The position numbers and the translations under genes are program-made. Positions 40,632 through 49,330 of a stretch of DNA of 64,000 nt are shown piece after piece (position 1 is the first letter of the stretch; each line of letters starts with the position of its first letter). The stretch comes from RGIG5299 sp045588575 (lineage in GTDB: Bacteria; Bacillota; Clostridia; Oscillospirales; RGIG5299), in NCBI GenBank assembly GCA_045588575.1, contig JAZNEJ010000008.1:248001-312000 (forward strand). The letters are read 5' to 3'. Below the pieces are notes generated by a model that saw only the letters and a list, made by a program, of their open reading frames with translations, had not been told where the DNA came from and did no database searches.

Positions 40632-41441
40632 GTGAGGTTAGAGCTTAAAGAGAGCTTTAATTTAATAATTTCGGCAGATTGCGGTCAGGCATTCCGTTTC
40701 AGAACCGATGAAAAGGGAAACACGGTGGGCGTTGCGGGCAATAAAGCGTTTAAAGGACGTGTTGAAAACGGCTTTTTAATAACCGAAACACCCGAAACCG
40801 ACGATGAGTTTTGGAAAAACTATTTCGACCTTAATTCAAGCTATCTGAAAATGAACGAAAGCATTTTAAAAAGAGGCGACGAAACGGTTAAAAAAGCCAT
40901 AACCTTGGCTGAGGGATTGCATATTTTTAACCAAGAGCCGTTTGAAACGCTTATTTCGTTTATAATTTCGCAAAACAACAATATTCCGAGAATAAGAGGA
41001 ATTATAGAACGGCTTTGCGAGATTTACGGCGAAGAAATAGGAAAAGGACTCCACTCATTTCCCACTCCCGAAGCATTAAAAGGCATAACCGCCGAGGAGC
41101 TTTCTCCGCTTAAAGCAGGTTTTAGGGCAAAATATATTGCCGATGCGGTGAGATGCGTAAACGAAGGAAAAATAAATTTAGAAGGTCTTAAAACCAAAAG
41201 CTTCGAGGAAGCAAAAGAGGAGCTTAAAACGGTTAAAGGCATTGGCGATAAGGTTGCTTCTTGCGTTTTGCTTTTCGGATTTCACAAGCTTGAGGCGTTC
41301 CCCGTTGACGTTTGGATTAAAAGGACTATGGAAAGTCTTTACGGCGACTTGGATTACAGCCGTTTCGGTGAATATCCGGGGCTTGCTCAGCAATATTTGT
41401 TTTATTATTCAAGATATTTAAAGTCAATTAAGGAAAATTAA
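40632..41441 (+). CDS. 8-oxoguanine DNA glycosylase (OGG1-type HhH-GPD)
   Basis: Protein of 269 aa with an OGG1-like N-terminal domain and a helix-hairpin-helix GPD fold. ISADCGQAFRFRTDEKG lies near the N-terminus, EPFETLISFIISQNNNIPR in the middle, and VKGIGDKVASCVLLFGF contains the catalytic Lys. FPVDVWIKRTM follows with the catalytic Asp. It excises oxidised guanine and cleaves the strand as a bifunctional lyase. The start is GTG after AGAGGAA. No 4Fe-4S cluster motif is present, unlike MutY or Nth. Confidence 0.92.
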   Translation: MRLELKESFNLIISADCGQAFRFRTDEKGNTVGVAGNKAFKGRVENGFLITETPETDDEFWKNYFDLNSSYLKMNESILKRGDETVKKAITLAEGLHIFNQEPFETLISFIISQNNNIPRIRGIIERLCEIYGEEIGKGLHSFPTPEALKGITAEELSPLKAGFRAKYIADAVRCVNEGKINLEGLKTKSFEEAKEELKTVKGIGDKVASCVLLFGFHKLEAFPVDVWIKRTMESLYGDLDYSRFGEYPGLAQQYLFYYSRYLKSIKEN

Positions 41442-41515
41442 AATAAAAGAAATAAAAAAGTAAAGGGCGGGGAATATATTTAATAGTCTTCGCTTAAAGG
41501 ATAAAGGTGAAAAAA

Positions 41516-42508
41516 ATGGCAGTTGTAAAAAAGGCAGTTTATTGGGTTATTTTAGTTCCGTTTTTGGCCACGGCAATTCTTTTGGGTGCTTGGGCGCTTG
41601 AAAGATTTATAATTCCGCAGGAGGAGGACCCCGTTGGCGGTGTAACAAGCAGCGACGTTATTCCGGTCATACCGCCCGAAAAAGAACCCGTTCCAACCGT
41701 TTTAGAGGAAAATTCCGAAGAGGGAAGATGGTTTTATCAAAGCGAGGAATGCACGATAACCATAACCAGAAGCCGCCGAGAATTTATTGGTAAAAGCTCG
41801 GGCAAAAAGGTTTATTCAAACGTTTATATAGCTGACATCACCATTAACGAAGGTTGGGAATCCTGCCTTAAACGCCTTAAAACCGAAGGCTTCGGTACCG
41901 GCACGAAATACCGCGACGACGCTCTTGAAATTGCTCAAAAGGGCAATGCAATTTTGGCAATGACGGGCGACCAATACGGCTTTGTTAAAACCGGCATGGA
42001 AATTATAGATTCAACCGTTTACCGCCACCAAGAGAGAAGCCCTTATTTCGTTTCGGTAACGCGTGATAACGTTATGAGCATTTTAAAGGCATCTGAATAC
42101 GCAAGTAAGGAAAAAGCTTTGTCGCTCGTTGAAAACGGCACTAAATTCACGCTCGATTTCGGTCCCGCAGTTTTAATCGACGGCGTTTTGGTTACCGATT
42201 TTTCGGGTTACAGCAATATCGGCAACTGGAATCCCCGCTCGGGCATCGGCTTTGCCGCTCAAAACCATTTCTATTTCGTTGTAATAGACGGAAGCAGAAG
42301 CGGCGCAGAGGTTGTGGGCGGCGAAAGCGGCGGCGCAGGTCTTGCGCATTTGGGCGAGATTTTCAAGGAGCTCGGTTGCACCCAAGGCTTTAATTTAGAC
42401 GGCGGCGCAAGCGTTACCATGATTTTTAACGGCAAAAAAATAAACAATATTTACGGAAGAACCGACCTTTCAGACCTTGTTGCAATAGTTGAAATTGACA
42501 ACAAATAA
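41516..42508 (+). CDS. Membrane-anchored phosphodiester glycosidase family (NAGPA domain) protein
   Basis: Protein of 330 aa. One N-terminal membrane helix (YWVILVPFLATAILLGAWAL) leads to an extracellular NAGPA/phosphodiester glycosidase domain. It is recognised by GDQYGFVKTGM, NPRSGIGFA, FYFVVIDGSRSGAEVV and GFNLDGGASVTM. These domains cleave GlcNAc-phosphodiester bonds, and bacterial members are thought to act on exopolysaccharide or wall polymers. ATG 41516 has better spacing from AAAGG than the GTG three codons upstream. A glycosyltransferase gene follows after 11 nt, supporting an envelope polymer role. Confidence 0.88.
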   Translation: MAVVKKAVYWVILVPFLATAILLGAWALERFIIPQEEDPVGGVTSSDVIPVIPPEKEPVPTVLEENSEEGRWFYQSEECTITITRSRREFIGKSSGKKVYSNVYIADITINEGWESCLKRLKTEGFGTGTKYRDDALEIAQKGNAILAMTGDQYGFVKTGMEIIDSTVYRHQERSPYFVSVTRDNVMSILKASEYASKEKALSLVENGTKFTLDFGPAVLIDGVLVTDFSGYSNIGNWNPRSGIGFAAQNHFYFVVIDGSRSGAEVVGGESGGAGLAHLGEIFKELGCTQGFNLDGGASVTMIFNGKKINNIYGRTDLSDLVAIVEIDNK

Positions 42509-42519
42509 GGGAGATTTTT

Positions 42520-43572
42520 ATGATAGTTTTAATACCGGCATATAAGCCCGACGAAAAATTTCTGAAATTTTTAGATGAGTTAAATTCCAACACCGATTTT
42601 AAAATAATCTCGGTGGATGACGGCGGCGGCCCAAAATACGATGAAATTTTCAAAAAAGCCGAAGAAAAGGGCGTTACGCTCATTCGCTACGAGAAAAATC
42701 GCGGCAAGGGCGGCGCCTTAAAAGAAGGCTTTAAATATATAATGGAAAACGAACCCATGGAATCGGTTATAACCGCCGATTGCGACGGTCAGCATACCGT
42801 TGCCGATATTTTGTCGGTTGCCGAAAAGCTTAAAGACAAGAAAAACACTCTCGTTTTGGGTTGCAGAGACATTAAAAAAATGCCGCTTCGTTCAAAGGCG
42901 GGCAATACCTTAACGAAATTTTTCTTTTTTCTTCTTTCGGGCAAAATGCTAACCGAAACCCAAACGGGCGTAAGAGGCATTACCCCCGACCTTTTCGCAG
43001 CATTTTCCGAAATTAAGGGCGATAGATTCGAATATGAAATAAATATGCTTTTTTACGCCGTTGATAACGACGTTTTAATTGATGAAGCGCCCATTTCCAC
43101 TACTTATATCGACGATAACAAATCCACTCATTTTAACGCTTTAAGAGACGGATATAAAATATATTCACTTATGTTCGGCAAGAAAATTGCCGAAATAGTC
43201 AGCTTTTTCTTAAGCGCCTTTTTGGCTTATTTCCTTTTGAACTTTTACCCGCCCGAGATGGTTGGATTTTCTCAAATTATACTCGTTGTATTATCGGCAT
43301 CTGCCCTTCGCGTCGTTATAATGAGTATAATCAAGATGGTTCAAAACGGCGGAAAAATTATAAAACCCGATATTTTTGAGGTGCTTTTCGGCATAGTAAT
43401 TTTCGGCATTTTCATAGCTCTTTTCCACCTCTTTTTCACGGTTTTGGCATTCACCGCAGCTCAAACCGTTACGGCGGTTTATGCAATAATGTGGATTGTA
43501 AGACTCGTTTTAAGAGGAGTTAAAATGGCAATAAGAAAAAGAATAAACCAAAAATCCGCTTATAAAAAATAA
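42520..43572 (+). CDS. Family 2 glycosyltransferase with C-terminal membrane domain
   Basis: Protein of 350 aa. Residues 1 to about 215 are a GT-A domain with IPAYKPDEKF, SVDDGGG, the KNRGKGGALKEGF segment and the metal motif ADCDGQH. The product loop is TQTGVRGI. The remaining 130 residues contain about four membrane helices and a basic tail, like the fused GtrA-type anchors of polyprenyl-phosphate sugar synthases. It probably transfers a sugar to a lipid carrier; the sugar is unknown. It lies between the NAGPA gene and udp with short gaps. Confidence 0.88.
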   Translation: MIVLIPAYKPDEKFLKFLDELNSNTDFKIISVDDGGGPKYDEIFKKAEEKGVTLIRYEKNRGKGGALKEGFKYIMENEPMESVITADCDGQHTVADILSVAEKLKDKKNTLVLGCRDIKKMPLRSKAGNTLTKFFFFLLSGKMLTETQTGVRGITPDLFAAFSEIKGDRFEYEINMLFYAVDNDVLIDEAPISTTYIDDNKSTHFNALRDGYKIYSLMFGKKIAEIVSFFLSAFLAYFLLNFYPPEMVGFSQIILVVLSASALRVVIMSIIKMVQNGGKIIKPDIFEVLFGIVIFGIFIALFHLFFTVLAFTAAQTVTAVYAIMWIVRLVLRGVKMAIRKRINQKSAYKK

Positions 43573-43587
43573 GGAGGAAACTTCTTT

Positions 43588-44337
43588 ATGAAGCAATATC
43601 ACGTTGATTTTTCGGCAGGCGAAATAGGCAAATACGTTATTTTAACGGGCGACCCCGATAGAGTTGAAAAAATTGCATTAAAGCTCGAAAATGCGGAAAA
43701 AGTAGCCGCAAAACGTGAGTTTGTGAGCTTTAACGGTTATATTTCGGGTGAAAAGGTAACGGTTTTGTCAACGGGAATAGGCGGACCTTCTGCGGCAATT
43801 GCAGTTGAAGAAGCAATAAAATGCGGGGCTCATACCTTTATAAGAGTGGGAACGGCGGGCGGAATGAAGCTCGACGTTAAGGGCGGCGACGTGGTTATAG
43901 CAATGTCGGCAGTTCGCCAAGAGGGAACCTCCGACCATTATGCTCCCAAGGAATATCCCGCCACGGCGGACTACGGCGTTGTAAGTGCTTTGGTTGAGGC
44001 CGCCAAAGAAAAAAACTACGAGTATCACGTTGGAGTAATTCAAAGCAAAGATAGCTTTTACGGTCAGCACGAGCCCGAAAAAAGTCCCGTTTGCTACGAG
44101 CTTTTAAATAAGTGGGATGCATATATGGAGCTTGGCGTTTTGGCGTCTGAAATGGAGTGCGCTTCAATTTTCACCGTTGCGGCGTCAAAGGGTGTTCGAG
44201 CGGGTGCGGTTTTGAGCATAATGTGGAATAAAGACCGCCGCAAGCTTGATATGGAAGACCGAGATAATTTTGAAACCGACGATGCAATCGACTGTGCAAT
44301 AAAGGCAATGGAGATTTTAATCGACGAAGATAAATAA
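43588..44337 (+). CDS. udp: Uridine phosphorylase
   Basis: Protein of 249 aa of the nucleoside phosphorylase I family. VDFSAGEIGKYVILTGDPDRV starts the protein (read as AGEIGKYVILTGDPDRV). LSTGIGGPSAAIAVEE, FIRVGTAGGM and the substrate segment LASEMECASIF follow. It splits uridine into uracil and ribose 1-phosphate for salvage. AAGGAGGAAA precedes the ATG. It is the last gene of the OGG-NAGPA-GT operon and ends at a strong terminator. Confidence 0.94.
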   Translation: MKQYHVDFSAGEIGKYVILTGDPDRVEKIALKLENAEKVAAKREFVSFNGYISGEKVTVLSTGIGGPSAAIAVEEAIKCGAHTFIRVGTAGGMKLDVKGGDVVIAMSAVRQEGTSDHYAPKEYPATADYGVVSALVEAAKEKNYEYHVGVIQSKDSFYGQHEPEKSPVCYELLNKWDAYMELGVLASEMECASIFTVAASKGVRAGAVLSIMWNKDRRKLDMEDRDNFETDDAIDCAIKAMEILIDEDK

Positions 44338-44345
44338 AACAAGTT

Positions 44346-44380
44346 AAGACACTTCGCAAAATTGCGAAGTGTCTTTTTTT
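44346..44380 (+). terminator. Terminator of udp
   Basis: AGACACTTCGCAA and TTGCGAAGTGTCT form a perfect stem followed by TTTTTT. Confidence 0.92.
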
Positions 44381-44390
44381 ATCTTTTCGG

Positions 44391-44399
44391 CATAGTATA
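44391..44399 (+). promoter_or_regulatory. Candidate sporulation -10 element before cotJA
   Basis: CATAGTATA fits the -10 pattern of the mother-cell sigma factors (CATANNNTA for sigma K, similar for sigma E). It lies 40 nt before cotJA and no housekeeping promoter is visible. The -35 is not clear. Confidence 0.4.
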
Positions 44400-44438
44400 A
44401 AAAGACGGACAACGTCAATCTGAAAAAGGAGAAGCAAA

Positions 44439-44789
44439 ATGGATTACAAATCGTTTTTCGACAGTGATGACTATATGATGGCAAAGCCCGCAATTAAGCA
44501 AGATTGCGACGTAAGACCGGCAATGCCGAGCGAAATGCACGGATGCGGCTGTAACTCGGCAAGAAGCTTTAACGAGCCCACCTGTGAGCCGTGCGGCGAG
44601 CAAAACTCCCCTGCAACGAACGTTAAGCTAACGCTCGATATGCCGTTTGACAAAGAGGGACTTCCTCTTGCAATGTCTTACGTTCCCATGCAGGCTTGGA
44701 GAGAAATTTACGAAACCGACAAAGCTCTTTCGAGAGCCACAATTTTCAAGGAGCTCGATAAGCCGTTCTTTAAAGGAGGAGCAAGATAA
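44439..44789 (+). CDS. cotJA: Spore coat associated protein CotJA
   Basis: Protein of 116 aa. A Cys-rich variable N-terminal half (HGCGCNSARSFNEPTCEPCG) precedes the conserved CotJA half LPLAMSYVPMQAWREIYE. CotJA joins the inner spore coat together with CotJC in Bacillus and Clostridia. AAAAGGAG precedes the ATG. Its stop overlaps the cotJB start by 1 nt. The Cys-rich extension is longer than in B. subtilis CotJA and may crosslink in the coat. Confidence 0.92.
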   Translation: MDYKSFFDSDDYMMAKPAIKQDCDVRPAMPSEMHGCGCNSARSFNEPTCEPCGEQNSPATNVKLTLDMPFDKEGLPLAMSYVPMQAWREIYETDKALSRATIFKELDKPFFKGGAR

Positions 44790-45031
44790 TGTGTGAAAAA
44801 ACACTTCTCACGAGAAAAATAATGGCGTGCGAGCTCGGTGTGCAGGACGCCCGCCTTTTCTTAGACACACATCCCAAATGCAAAGACGCCCTTTCTTACT
44901 ATAACGCCGCAGTTGAGGCAAGAAACCGTTTGGTTAAAGAATATGAAAGCCGCTACGGAGTTATAACCTATTATTCAACGAGTGAAAACGGCTATTCCCG
45001 TCTTAACACTCCGTGGCCTTGGCAAGAATAA
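44789..45031 (+). CDS. cotJB: Spore coat protein CotJB
   Basis: Protein of 80 aa with the CotJB signature: LTRKIMACELGVQDARLFLDTHP, read as MACELGVQDARLFLDTHP, and the C-terminal PWPWQE. It is the middle gene of the cotJABC operon. AAAGGAGGAGC lies before its ATG. cotJC follows after a 76-nt gap with its own GGAGG site. Confidence 0.93.
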   Translation: MCEKTLLTRKIMACELGVQDARLFLDTHPKCKDALSYYNAAVEARNRLVKEYESRYGVITYYSTSENGYSRLNTPWPWQE

Positions 45032-45107
45032 TTATACAACGAGTATAATTTTAAGAGCAAAAAACTATATTTTAATAAAAAACAGAGAATCGGAGGAACC
45101 GTAACTA

Positions 45108-45704
45108 ATGTTTTGTTATGAGAAACGTTTACAATATCCCGTGAACATAAAAACACCGAACGCAGCCGCCGCAAAAATTATAATAACGGCATTCGGCGGT
45201 CCCGACGGAGAATTGGGCGCATCAATGCGATATCTTTCGCAGCGTTTTTCCGCCGGCATAAGCGAGGTAATCGGCGCAATGACCGATATTGGCACCGAGG
45301 AGCTCGGCCATATTGAAATGGTAAGCACGATAGTATATCAGTTAACGAGAGGCCTTAGCGCCGAAGAAATCAAGAGAAGCGGCTTCGATGCCTATTTCGT
45401 TGACCACACCACAGGAATTTATCCCGTTGCGGCATCGGGCGAGCCGTTTACGGCAGCCACCTTCCAATCAACCGGCGACGTAATTGCCGACTTAAACGAA
45501 GATATGGCGGCAGAGCAAAAGGCAAGAAAAACCTACGACAACCTTTTAAGACTTATCGACGACCCCGACGTAAAAGACCCGCTTCGTTATTTAAGAGAGC
45601 GTGAGGTTGTTCACTTCCAGCGCTTCGGTGAGGCGTTGAGAATAACCCAAGAAAGATTAGATTCCAAAAACTTCTACGCCTTTAACCCGAGCTTTGATAA
45701 ATAA
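45108..45704 (+). CDS. cotJC: CotJC, manganese-catalase-like spore coat protein
   Basis: Protein of 198 aa of the Mn-catalase ferritin-like fold. Ligand-bearing segments are FGGPDGELGASMRYLSQRF, TDIGTEELGHIEMV, EDMAAEQKARKTYDNL and REREVVHFQRFGEAL, with Glu and His at di-manganese positions. CotJC is deposited in the spore coat and may detoxify peroxide. ATG 45108 follows GGAGG. A bidirectional terminator separates it from the convergent flavodiiron gene. Confidence 0.95.
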   Translation: MFCYEKRLQYPVNIKTPNAAAAKIIITAFGGPDGELGASMRYLSQRFSAGISEVIGAMTDIGTEELGHIEMVSTIVYQLTRGLSAEEIKRSGFDAYFVDHTTGIYPVAASGEPFTAATFQSTGDVIADLNEDMAAEQKARKTYDNLLRLIDDPDVKDPLRYLREREVVHFQRFGEALRITQERLDSKNFYAFNPSFDK

Positions 45705-45706
45705 CA

Positions 45707-45741
45707 AAAAAGAGCAGATGATTTTCATCTGCTCTTTAATT
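45707..45741. terminator. Bidirectional terminator between cotJC and the flavodiiron gene
   Basis: AAAGAGCAGATGA and TCATCTGCTCTTT form a perfect stem, with A-rich and T-rich flanks on both sides. It serves both convergent genes. Confidence 0.9.
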
Positions 45742-47532
45742 TTAAACTATTGCTTCAAAATCGGAAGCGCCGTGCTTACATAACGGACAAACGTAATCTT
45801 CGGGAAGATTATCGCCCTCGTAAACGAAGCCGCAAATTTTGCAAACGAAGCCTTTTTTGCCCTCGGTTTCGGGTTTGGGCTTAACGTTATCCTGATAATA
45901 GGAGTAGGTCATCGTGTTGCGGTCGGAAATAACTCTTGCTTCGGTTACCGAACAGATGAACATTCCGTGAGTATCAAGGTCTAAATACTGCTCCACCTTT
46001 AAAGACATAAAGGAATTTATATGGCGGGGAAGGAAAACAAGACCGTTATCGGAGCGAAGCGGCTCGCACTCGGCAAATTTATCAACGCTTCTTCCGCTTT
46101 GGAATCCGAATTTTTCAAAAACCGAGAAGGGAGCATCCTCCGTAAGACAGTTAACGTTCATTATGCCGGTTTGTTTTATAACGTGGTGAGAATAGTTTTG
46201 CTTGTTTATTGTAACGGCAATGCGGTTGGGAGTGCTCGTTACCTGTGAAACGGTGTTAACGATAAGACCGTTATCCTTTTTGCCGTCGTTAGAGGTAACA
46301 ACGTAAAGGCCGTAGCCTATTTTGAAAATTGCGGTTAAGTCGTTTTTGTTTGCGGTTTCACTGCGGCGCGCAAGATATTCCTTGCTTAACTCCGAAGAAA
46401 GACTGTTTAACTGTTCCTTGCTTTCTTCGTTTAAAGCGGAAATGATTTTAACGGTTGGCTCAAGGTAGGTTAAGCCAATACTTTTTTCAAGCATTCCTTT
46501 CATAACCTTTACGGCCTGAGGCGCCCAGCTTCCGTTTTCAATGAAGGCGACCGTTCTGTTTTTAAAGCCGCGTTCGGTTAAATACTGAATAAAATCACGC
46601 ATATAGGGGAAGATTTCGGCATTATAGGTTGTGGTTGCCAAAACGATTTTGCTGAAACGGAAAGCGTCTGACACCGCTTTTGACATATCGCAACGGGCGA
46701 GGTCGTAAACGGTAACGTTGGGACATCCGTTTGCGCGAAGCTTATCGGCAAGACGTAAAACTGCTTTTTTGGTATTTCCGTAAACGGAGGTGTAGGCAAT
46801 AACTATGCCGTCCTCCTCGGGCTGATAAGACGACCAAATATTATATAAATTCAAATAATAACCGAGATTTTCTTTTAAAACGGGGCCGTGAAGCGGACAA
46901 ATCATTGAAATATCGAGCGCAGCGGCTTTTTTCAAAAGAGCCTGAACCTGCGCGCCGTATTTTCCCACAATTCCAATGTAATAGCGTCTTGCTTCGTCTG
47001 CCCAAGGCTCTTCCTTATCAAGCGCGCCGAATTTTCCGAAGCCGTCTGCCGAGAAAAGAATTTTTTCGGTTGAGTCGTAGGTTACCGTAACCTCGGGCCA
47101 ATGAACCATGGGAGCGCTTACGAAGGTGAGATTGTGATAACCGAGCGAAAGGGTATCGTTTTCTTTAATTACAATTCGGCGTTTTTCAAAATCGGTGCCG
47201 AAGAAATTTTTCATCATATTAAACGCCTTTGCCGAGGAAACTATCGTGGCATCGGGATACGCCTTCGCAAAGGTGTGAATGTTCGCGGCGTGGTCGGGCT
47301 CCATGTGCGAAATTATGAGATAATCGGGCTTTCTCTCGCCGAGCGTTACCTGAATGTTATCGAGCCATTCGTGAGTAAAGGCGGCATCTACCGTGTCCAT
47401 AATGGCAATTTTTTCGTCTATAATCGCATAGGAATTATAAGAAATGCCGTTGGGAACGTTGTAATGGCCTTCAAAAAGGTCTATTTTATGGTCGTTTACA
47501 CCAATATATTTAACTGTTTCGGTTATAAACAT
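45742..47532 (-). CDS. Flavodiiron protein fused to flavin reductase and rubredoxin
   Basis: Protein of 596 aa with four modules. Residues 1-250 are a metallo-beta-lactamase-like diiron domain with HMEPDH, VHWPE, SADGFG and CPLHGP, so all iron ligands are present. Residues about 255-395 are a flavodoxin domain (IVIAYTSVYGNTKKAV). Residues about 400-545 are an FMN flavin-reductase barrel (NGLIVNTVSQVTSTPNRIAV). Residues 550-596 are a rubredoxin (FVCKICGFVYEGD and YVCPLCKHG). The protein should reduce O2 or NO with electrons passed internally from rubredoxin and flavin, protecting an anaerobe. AGGAG precedes the ATG, and a C_GCAxxG_C_C gene lies 11 nt upstream in the same operon. Confidence 0.95.
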   Translation of the reverse strand: MFITETVKYIGVNDHKIDLFEGHYNVPNGISYNSYAIIDEKIAIMDTVDAAFTHEWLDNIQVTLGERKPDYLIISHMEPDHAANIHTFAKAYPDATIVSSAKAFNMMKNFFGTDFEKRRIVIKENDTLSLGYHNLTFVSAPMVHWPEVTVTYDSTEKILFSADGFGKFGALDKEEPWADEARRYYIGIVGKYGAQVQALLKKAAALDISMICPLHGPVLKENLGYYLNLYNIWSSYQPEEDGIVIAYTSVYGNTKKAVLRLADKLRANGCPNVTVYDLARCDMSKAVSDAFRFSKIVLATTTYNAEIFPYMRDFIQYLTERGFKNRTVAFIENGSWAPQAVKVMKGMLEKSIGLTYLEPTVKIISALNEESKEQLNSLSSELSKEYLARRSETANKNDLTAIFKIGYGLYVVTSNDGKKDNGLIVNTVSQVTSTPNRIAVTINKQNYSHHVIKQTGIMNVNCLTEDAPFSVFEKFGFQSGRSVDKFAECEPLRSDNGLVFLPRHINSFMSLKVEQYLDLDTHGMFICSVTEARVISDRNTMTYSYYQDNVKPKPETEGKKGFVCKICGFVYEGDNLPEDYVCPLCKHGASDFEAIV

Positions 47533-47543
47533 AAAAAATCTCC

Positions 47544-47990
47544 TTATTTGCTTTTTAAATATTCGTCTAAAATATCGGCGGCGCTTTCAACAAGCTCGGC
47601 GCACGGCCTTTTTTTGTAATATTCCGCCGTTCTTGCCTCGGGTGCTGCTCCCTCGGACGTTTTAACTCCCGAAAGAAGCTCGCGGCAAACAATCGAACCG
47701 TTTTCTTCTTTGAATTTATTCAAAAGAGCCTGCGTTTTTTTATAAAGCTCCGCTTTTTCGGCGTTTGCGGTGGGGGAGGAATAACCGTCGGTTGAGCTTA
47801 AAACGTAAACGATGCCGCTAACGGCTCCGCAAACCTCGCGCATTCTGCCCATTCCGCCGCCAAAGGCGGAAACTGCTTTGGAAATAACCTCCTCGGGAAG
47901 ACCAAGCTCCTCCGAAAAGGCAAGACAAACCGCCTGCGAGCAGTTATAGCCCTCTTTGAAATATTCTTTTGCTTTTTCGCCTCTTGTCAT
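47544..47990 (-). CDS. C_GCAxxG_C_C family protein
   Basis: Protein of 148 aa matching the C_GCAxxG_C_C family of small redox proteins. YNCSQAVCLAFSEELGLP, then AFGGGMGRMREVCGAVSGI, a late SIVCRELL and KRPCAELVESAADIL supply the spaced Cys. Members are thought to bind metal or act in electron transfer, but the role is not established. The second motif here reads CGAVSG. It overlaps the DUF4364-like gene by 4 nt and precedes the flavodiiron gene by 11 nt, so a link to oxidative-stress handling is plausible. Confidence 0.9.
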   Translation of the reverse strand: MTRGEKAKEYFKEGYNCSQAVCLAFSEELGLPEEVISKAVSAFGGGMGRMREVCGAVSGIVYVLSSTDGYSSPTANAEKAELYKKTQALLNKFKEENGSIVCRELLSGVKTSEGAAPEARTAEYYKKRPCAELVESAADILDEYLKSK

Positions 47991-48556
47991 TTTGCTTCTT
48001 CCTCTTTTTCGTTTTCGGCAAGAAAATCTATAAGCTTTAAATAAAGCTTTTCGGGATTTTTCTTAAAGCTTTTGCAAAGAGCCTCCGCCTGACGTAAGCT
48101 CGGCATATAGAAATTCATTTCGAAAATCTTCATGGTTTCGTCGTTTAATTCAAGTCTTACCATGTAACCCATGGGAATTTCTTTAATTTCGGTTACAACC
48201 GATTCTTTTCTCAAAATTGCGGCAAGAGTTTGCGCGGCAGAAAGGTCTGCCTTATCTCTTATGGATTTGGGAATGAAGGTTTCAAGCTCGGAAAGAGCCG
48301 AAAAGCCTTTAACGGTGGGACTGTAATAAAAATCGCCGTCTATTTCATTTTTGTCCATAAGACCGTCTTTAACGAGCGATGAGAGGCAGGAAGCCATATC
48401 AAAATAGTTACAAAGCTCCTCATATCTCACCGTATCGGTTATTTCGGAAAGAGTCATGGGACGCTTAACGGTTATGAAAATGTAAAGGAGCAAAAGCTTT
48501 ATTTGTTCAGTGTCGTTAAGGGCACCCGCGCTTTCTTCGAAAAAAATATTTTTCAT
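47987..48556 (-). CDS. DUF4364-like protein, possible winged-helix regulator
   Basis: Protein of 189 aa of the DUF4364 family common in Clostridia. The N-terminal 80 residues (NDTEQIKLLLLYIFITVK, then MTLSEITDTVRYEELCNYFD and LVKDGLMDKNEIDGDFYY) look like a winged helix. The rest is an uncharacterised alpha/beta domain. GGAGG lies before the ATG. It is first in a minus-strand operon with the C_GCAxxG_C_C and flavodiiron genes, and divergent from the ECF transporter gene with a palindrome between. That layout suggests it could be a local regulator; this is inference. Confidence 0.8.
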   Translation of the reverse strand: MKNIFFEESAGALNDTEQIKLLLLYIFITVKRPMTLSEITDTVRYEELCNYFDMASCLSSLVKDGLMDKNEIDGDFYYSPTVKGFSALSELETFIPKSIRDKADLSAAQTLAAILRKESVVTEIKEIPMGYMVRLELNDETMKIFEMNFYMPSLRQAEALCKSFKKNPEKLYLKLIDFLAENEKEEEAK

Positions 48557-48573
48557 AAAATGCCTCCGAAATA

Positions 48574-48602
48574 TTGAAATTCAACAAGAAATTTGATATA
48601 AT
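48574..48602 (+). promoter_or_regulatory. Promoter of the ECF S-component gene
   Basis: TTGAAA, 17-nt spacer and TATAAT. The -10 falls inside the inverted repeat at 48591-48610. Confidence 0.75.
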
Positions 48603-48610
48603 TATCAAAT
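48591..48610. promoter_or_regulatory. Operator-like inverted repeat
   Basis: ATTTGATA and TATCAAAT are perfect 8-bp arms around TAAT, overlapping the -10 in the divergent intergenic region. It is a candidate binding site for a repressor of the ECF gene or of both directions. Confidence 0.6.
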
Positions 48611-48676
48611 AAGAATTTACATAATAATAATACATTATTTTCACAAAGTTGTAAATAGCAAAAAGAGGAAAATTTT

Positions 48677-49297
48677 ATGGGAACAAGAGAACAAACATTA
48701 AAGCTTAAAAAATTCGTTACGGCGGCGGTTCTTTTCGGAGTTATGATTGCCATGTGGCTTATGCCTTTTATCGGATATATAACCTTGCCGTTTACAACAA
48801 TTTCAATAACGCTAATGCCTATTCCGGTTATTATAGGAGCCATTGTTTTGGGCCCCTCATACGGCGCTTTTTTGGGCGGAGTTTTCGGTGTAACAAGCTT
48901 TTTAACTTGCTTTGGACTCCCTGCGCCCGACCCGCTCGGAGTAGTTCTTTTAAACACTAATCCTATCTATACGGCAATCCTTTGCATAGTGCCCAGATTG
49001 CTTATGGGCTTGCTCGTAGGCCTCGTTTTCAAGCTTTTTACAAAGTTCAGAATTACGAGAAATTGGTTCTCCTATTTCACCGCTTCGCTCGCAGGTCCCG
49101 TGCTTAATACGGTGCTTTTCGTAACCGCTTTAATAGCGCTTTTCTTCAACACCGGAGCGCTTAGCTCGCTCGGCGAAAGCGTGCCTGCAATAATAGCCGT
49201 TTTGGTAACAACCAACGCCGCAATCGAGGCAATTGTTTGCACTGCTTTGGCATTTATAATATCCAAAGTGGTTGCTAAATTCGCTATTAAAATGTAA
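48677..49297 (+). CDS. ECF transporter substrate-specific (S) component
   Basis: Membrane protein of 206 aa with about six helices. Typical S-component features are the ALxFGVMIA-like first helix (VTAAVLFGVMIAMWLMPF) and PIPVIIGAIVLGPSYGAFLGG in the second. PRLLMGLLVGLVFKLF and a final NAAIEAIVCTALAFIISKV helix follow. It should bind a vitamin or related micronutrient and couple to an EcfAAT module encoded elsewhere. The overall pattern is nearest to the pantothenate-type group, but I cannot assign the substrate. It is monocistronic with its own promoter and terminator. Confidence 0.88.
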   Translation: MGTREQTLKLKKFVTAAVLFGVMIAMWLMPFIGYITLPFTTISITLMPIPVIIGAIVLGPSYGAFLGGVFGVTSFLTCFGLPAPDPLGVVLLNTNPIYTAILCIVPRLLMGLLVGLVFKLFTKFRITRNWFSYFTASLAGPVLNTVLFVTALIALFFNTGALSSLGESVPAIIAVLVTTNAAIEAIVCTALAFIISKVVAKFAIKM

Positions 49298-49330
49298 ATT
49301 TTTTCGGGTAAATTAATCAAAAAAATCAAG

